DNA of 64,000 nucleotides from Haematococcus lacustris. Its lineage: Eukaryota; Chlorophyta; Chlorophyceae; Chlamydomonadales; Haematococcaceae. A model generated the notes under the pieces. It ran no database searches, was not told the DNA's origin, and saw only the letters and a list, made by a program, of their open reading frames with translations. Both the position numbers and the translations under genes were made by a program. The stretch lies in NCBI GenBank assembly GCA_030144725.1, contig JASKMD010000003.1:14528496-14592495 (forward strand), written 5' to 3'. Below, piece by piece: positions 60,770-64,000 of this stretch (positions are counted from its first letter, which is position 1; each line of letters opens with the position of its first letter).

Positions 60770-63700
60770 TTATGCACTGACAGCAACCTTGGCGGGCGCC
60801 ACCTTCTCGGCCACTCTCTCAAACGCCGGGTTCACCTGCAGTCAACACCGATGCGATGCGACTGTCACACGTGGCCTTGCGATGAACAGTACCAAGGACA
60901 GGAAATCCCAAGGCTGCTCGACTCAGCTGAACAACTCTTACCGTCAGCCAATCACCCGCAGAACGTAACGACAGTGCCAAATGCAGTAGTCAGTTTGTTA
61001 TCTTAAGCTCATCGCTTGTGCAGGTCGTACACCGATTGATCTAGCAAAGCCGAGCTAAGCCAAATGGTTGCCGCCAGACACTCTTGATTGTGTTACAACC
61101 TCACTCCCAGTGGCCTGCCGTCTGATACGGCCTGTGCCCGCTGTGCCGTGCCTCACCTCTGGTGTGTTCTTCTCTGCGGGCGGCACCAGCTGCCAGAACA
61201 TGGGCAGGTACTGGTCCCATGCCTCCAACACTGCGCGCCCCTTGCTGCTGCCCGTCTTCTCCACGTGCAGCTGCAGGCACGCAAAATCACAAGCTGGCGT
61301 ACAGCTCAATGTCAAGCACATTGAGCAGACACAAGGCAGCACCAGCCAACAAGTTCCTTCACTACACACCTGACTGAAGCTTACTACCACCTGCCCCGTG
61401 CCCCCCTGCTTCCCCTCCCTCCGCTCCCCTTTCCCCATTGCCTTCCCTGCCCTAACTTGTTGGCCAGGAACCTCTAGATCTATCCTCCCACCCTTCCCTT
61501 CCCCTGGCCTAGCCTGCCCTGACCTTGCCTGCCCCCGGCTGCTAGCCCCTGCCCTGACCTGCACCAGGGACTTGAGGTGGTCCGCTCCTGCCGGGGTGAT
61601 CAAGCGCTGGATGGCCACAATCTCAGTGTTGACCTTGTCACAGAAGTCACCCGCCTCATCCAGGAAGTAGCCCAGGCCGCCTGGGTGTGAGGGTGCAGCA
61701 GGGGTGGTGAGGCTGCATTCATGGTGTACGTGGGCCAGAGCAGGGAGGGGGTGGAGGGGGTGGAGATCAGCCAGCACGCCTGTGCATGCCAGGACAAGTG
61801 TGTGGTTTCCCATGTCCCCTGGCCCTGGCTAGCTACCCCTCTGACCGCCTGTCCGCCCCTACCCCTTGCTGGCCTCAGCGCACCCGTCATGCCGGCAGCC
61901 ACGTTGCGGCCCACAGGCCCCAGGGACACCACAGTGCCGCCTGTCATGTACTCGCAGCAGTGGTCGCCGGTGCCCTCCACCACAGCCTCAGCCATGGAGT
62001 TGCGCACCTGGGCCACCAGCCGGGCAACAACAGCAGCAGCGCTGGGTGGCAGGGGGCAGGGGGGCGCAGGGCCAGGCACTAGGGGGCGCCAGGCAGCACG
62101 GAGGGTGGACAGGTACGCAGAATGGTTGCAGCTATTGCTGCCTGCTTGCTAACAAAGTTGAGGCAGCAAGCAGGCAGGCAGGCAGGTAAGCAGGGCAGGC
62201 AGGCAGGCAGGCAGGGGAAACAGGCACGCAGGGAGGCACTCCCAGCTCACCGCAAAGCGTTCACCCGCCCGGCCGTTCACAAACAGTCGTCCACCGGTGG
62301 CGCCATACAGGCAGGTGTTGCCCACCACACTGGCCGCCTCACGATCGAAGCAAGAGTTGGAGGGAGGGGTGATGGCGATGTCACCGCCACCCATGCCCTT
62401 GCCAACGTAGTCGTTAGCCTCCCCAACCAGCTTCACGTTGAGGCCCTGCCGGGCGGATCAGTCAGGGGGGAAAGGAGGGAGGGGTAAGGGCAGGCAGGGC
62501 CGGAAGGACAAGAGATGGACTCCCTTGCTCAACAACTCGACCCACCAGGTTGGCTGCCTGAGACCTCGTCACGCACCCCTACCGCCCCTCCTCCTAGCAT
62601 GCTGCTAGCATGCACCTGCCAAGCACTTACATGGGTTACTGCATCCGCACTGCTTCAGCTCTCAGCCCATTGCTGTTGCTGTTCCATTGCTACTCACACA
62701 CCTACTCCGTCACACCGCCTACTCACTCCCTAAACATGTTTGCCCCTTCCCTAACATTCCATCTCCATCTTTGCCTCCCCGCCCCTACCCTTGCCCCCCC
62801 TCCCCTCACTGCGCAGCAGCCGCCAGGACCTACCTGGATAGCAAAGCAGCCAAAGGACTGTCCACCAGACCCAGTGAGGGTGAGGTCCACGCTGCCCCGG
62901 AAGCCTTTGTCACCATGGCGCCGGGCAATGGCGCCTGACACGCGGCCCAGGGCGGCACGGTCGGTGTTGATGATGTCGAAGGAGCGGGAGACGTGCTGGT
63001 GACCTGCGATAGCGGCCTGCACACAGACCAAGGCCAGAGCAGGGGCCAGGGCCAGGACCAGGGGCTCAGGGCAGGATCTGTGCCACATACAGAAGACAGG
63101 AGCATCAAGAGATGAACAGGTCAGGTCAAGATGAGGGGGAGGAGCATGGGACAAGGCTCAGGGCAGGGCAGGGATGGTGCAGGCAGTGGGCACAAACTCA
63201 ACAGGAGGAGGTAGGGTGGGCCTTCAGCACTCCTCCTCCTACAGGCCCTGGCCCCCAGTGACTTTACCCACTTGCCCCTGCCCCTGCCCCTGCCCCTCCC
63301 CTTGCGCCTGCCCCTGACCCCACACCACGCCACCACCATCCAGCCATCCTTTCCCTGGATCCTGCCCCTTCCCCTCCCTGCCCACCCACCATGACGCCCT
63401 CATCCTCCAGGATGACGTCATCCAGCACCCGGCCGTTGGTGTGCACTGGCTGCGCAATGCGTTGGCTAGACACCCCGCAGGGGCCGGCGTAGGTGGTGAG
63501 GAACGACAGGTCGAGGCCCTGCGTCTTGGCCAGGCGGGCGTCAGGCCGCTGGCGCAGCAGGTCAGCACGCCCTATGACGTCATCTAGGGAGGTGAAACCC
63601 AGCTGGGCTAGCGTGGCGCGCACCTGCACACCAGCAGCAGGGGGGACAGCAGGAGGACATGGCTGAGCAGCAGCGGAGAAAGCAAAGATAGGACAGACAG

Positions 63701-64000
63701 CAGCAGTAGCAGGAGCAACAGCTAGTGTGGCAGGAGCAGGAGTGGCAAGAACTGCGGCTGGGTAGCTGCCAGGAAGCTGTTTGGTGCTGGGCAGCAGCAG
63801 ACAAACAGTGATGGCAGCAATAGCATCAGCACCCTTGCATGTCACCCTTGCATGTCACTGCCCAACATTAGTAGGTCTCCAACATTAGTAACAGTCCCTG
63901 AGCACAGTATTTGTTACACCGCACCCCTACATCCACTCCCTCTCCCTCTCCATCCACCCCACCCTCCTTCCCCTCCCCGCTCCCTCCCCTAATCAACGCA
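60770..64000 (-). CDS. ferredoxin-dependent glutamate synthase, C-terminal part
   Basis: Makes two glutamates from glutamine and 2-oxoglutarate with reduced ferredoxin in the plastid. Only the 3' end is in the window. Seven exons join in frame to 345 residues: 63623-63390, 63016-62834, 62445-62251, 62007-61884, 61680-61559, 61270-61157, 60835-60770. They encode the C-terminal right-handed beta-helix (GXGXG) domain: [109 protein letters not shown] and [10 protein letters not shown]. The protein ends soon after [14 protein letters not shown], so it lacks the small-subunit part of NADH-type enzymes, which identifies the ferredoxin type. The last 21 residues come from a separate exon (60835-60770). 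63624-64000 is intron. Confidence 0.93.

Noticed and set aside
60770..61160. Read-through end of glutamate synthase ([14 protein letters not shown]...)
   Set aside because: The donor GAG/GTGAGG and the acceptor at 60836 give a compact final exon in phase that fits the family's short tail better.

Overview
The window looks like nuclear DNA of a chlorophyte green alga, probably a member of the Chlamydomonadales. It is GC-rich. Its genes have many short introns with GT-AG borders (often GTGGGT or GTGAGT donors), glutamine- and serine-rich insertions, and abundant simple repeats. It carries a plastid-type carboxyltransferase alpha subunit and a ferredoxin-type glutamate synthase as intron-split nuclear genes. 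Species was not determined.

Left part (1-17 kb): a BELL-class TALE homeobox gene (+) converges on a gene for an FCP1/NIF-type HAD-fold protein (-). A leucine-rich-repeat protein gene of LRRC57 type (-) follows, modelled in five exons with a 292-residue product.

Middle part (17-47 kb): this is mostly mobile DNA. Two copies of one repeat-built DNA element with 17-bp terminal inverted repeats lie in opposite orientation at 18680-23791 and 37104-46973. Each holds arrays of the 12-bp palindrome TACAGTACTGTA near both ends and in the middle. The right copy is interrupted by a 5'-truncated LINE (37601-41639) with a 14-bp target duplication; the left copy preserves the empty site. The LINE reading frame encodes a PHD finger, RNase H, a CCHC knuckle and a PD-(D/E)XK-like nuclease but no reverse transcriptase. 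Between the two elements lie another element with ~402-bp inverted repeats (25778-29187) carrying an unrecognised spliced gene, and a 16-exon gene for a UV-damage endonuclease (29727-36350, 969 residues).

Right part (47-64 kb): an unnamed conserved gene (-) has introns holding a pure run of 277 CAG triplets and a ~350-bp TGAGG array. It is divergent from the gene for the plastid acetyl-CoA carboxylase carboxyltransferase alpha subunit (+, 10 exons, 509 residues). That gene converges on the 3' end of the gene for ferredoxin-dependent glutamate synthase (-), which runs off the window.

The two enzyme genes at the right serve plastid fatty-acid synthesis and nitrogen assimilation, and UVDE serves DNA repair. 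I see no operon-like logic; neighbours are separate transcription units. All exon models were made by eye from splice signals, frame continuity and family motifs.
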